A stretch of DNA of 35,034 nucleotides, taken from assembly GCA_030998015.1 (NCBI GenBank), contig JARWMV010000150.1, positions 1 to 35,034 on the forward strand. The letters are read 5' to 3'. The position numbers were made by a program, and so were the translations under genes. This document shows, piece after piece, positions 34,381 through 35,034 of the stretch. Position 1 is the first letter of the stretch. The number at the start of each line of letters is the position of its first letter. Below the pieces are notes generated by a model. That model made no database searches and had not been told where the DNA came from. It was given only the letters and a program-made list of their open reading frames with translations. The stretch is from Ceratorhiza oryzae-sativae. Its lineage: Eukaryota; Basidiomycota; Agaricomycetes; Cantharellales; Ceratobasidiaceae.

Positions 34381-34517
34381 ACCCTAACCCTGTCGAAGAG
34401 TATTCACCCTCAAGCTTCGGAGCCGTCTGTGTACGGCTTAAGCCGCACACAGACGTCTCCTCTACAAGCGTGAAATTGTTGCACGTACGTGCAACAACTT
34501 CTAGGGGACGGGTCAGG
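34381..34517 (+). repeat. Family K element
   Basis: From ACCCTAACCCTGTCG to CTAGGGGACGGGTC, with AGCCGTCTGTGTACGGCTTA and GTTGCACGTACGTGCAAC stems. Orientation opposite to 8746. Confidence 0.8.
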
Positions 34518-35034
34518 AACCGATTTCGAGATATCCTGCAGGATATCTAAAAATCCAAATTTACCATTATTTGCTTAAATAAAATTATGCTTGGCTTATT
34601 GTACCGTTAATATTAAAAAAATTCACATAGTCCTAGATTACAAACGTTATATCTTATGTTAAATAATAAATATAAACCTAATCTAGCTTATATTAAAATA
34701 AGGAGATAATCTGAAGTTATCTTGGCGACACTTATGAAAACGGTTAACGGGGCAGTCTGGCTCTAAGACCGTCGTTTTATTTAAACTTAATTACAACCCC
34801 TCCCAACGGATTTTTGACTTGTCCTCTAGCTGAAATTGTTGCACGTACGTGCAACAACTTCACGCTTGAGGCGGAGCTGGTCTGTCTCCATGCAAGATTT
34901 ATAAAATCTTGCTGGACCTTAGACCAGCATCAGTCAAAACGATGGTAAAGCTGAAGAAAGTTGGTCTAGTCAGACCACCTTCATTCGGCTAACCAACGGT
35001 GGGGCTTATTTTAAAAAATAGGTTTACTTAGATC

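Larger units (their letters stand above)
33597..35034. other. Probable next cox3 intron and right-edge palindrome region
   Basis: No recognised gene. 33597-34110 is AT-rich and probably intronic; 33840-34100 has no GC element and no clear group I core that I can place. 34125 onward has E, C and K elements. 34880-34990 repeats, in inverse orientation, part of 2580-2695 and has the hairpin TGGTCTAGTCAGACCA. Confidence 0.5.

Noticed and set aside
34413..34510. Group II intron domain V
   Set aside because: GAGCCGTCTGTGTACGGC resembles the start of domain V, but the AGC triad pairing and the two-base bulge are missing, and the sequence is a family K copy also found at 8783.

Overview
This window is a stretch of fungal mitochondrial DNA. 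It carries intron-rich rps3, nad2, nad3 and cox3 (5' part), all on the + strand, with nad2 ending 2 bases before nad3 as is usual in fungi. There are at least three tRNA genes, and many group I intron homing-endonuclease (HEG) reading frames of the LAGLIDADG and GIY-YIG families. The nad3 wording ([15 protein letters not shown]) looks most like dikaryal, perhaps basidiomycete, nad3, but I cannot name the organism. In two HEGs, TGA stands where related HEGs in this window have TGG, which points to translation table 4 (TGA = Trp).

Layout. 1-4987: RNA-gene region with tRNA-Tyr(GTA), two tRNAs with anticodon CAT, a tRNA-like locus broken by GC hairpins, a short SSU-rRNA-like segment, and many GC-rich palindromes. 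4988-12350: rps3 in three exons split by two group I introns; the first holds one HEG broken open by another, the second a two-motif LAGLIDADG HEG. 12351-13845: GC palindromes and a structured non-coding stretch. 13846-20962: nad2 in three exons; intron 2 is a stack of a GIY-YIG unit, a second copy of the end of exon 2, and a LAGLIDADG intron. 20965-25720: full nad3 running in frame into a GIY-YIG HEG, then a second nad3 copy without its N-terminus running into a homologous decayed HEG. 25720-28366: almost only palindromic DNA. 28367-33596: cox3 exon 1 running into a LAGLIDADG HEG, a second pseudogenised exon 1 running into another HEG, a group I core, then exon 2. 33597-35034: probable next cox3 intron and more palindromes.

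The striking feature is a population of GC-rich palindromic elements (named here families A-K) set in AT-rich DNA. They interrupt almost every HEG many times but spare the exons of rps3, nad2, the first nad3 copy and the first cox3 copy. At least two unrelated families (B, about 247 nt, and E, about 43-108 nt) are flanked by 4-6 bp target-site duplications, so they look like true mobile elements. They are modular and nested: 6 of 15 family A copies carry an extra hairpin in one loop, and family D copies carry a second element. No gene for mobilising them is visible.

The second theme is stacking. In nad2, nad3 and cox3, and inside one HEG, an incoming HEG seems to have arrived fused to a new copy of the neighbouring host sequence, leaving the older copy downstream as a relic. 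This resembles the hybrid atp6 with a linked ORF described in Allomyces mitochondria, here repeated at several loci. Exon boundaries were placed by eye from reading frame, protein homology and the group I rule (U before the intron, G at its end); they are predictions.
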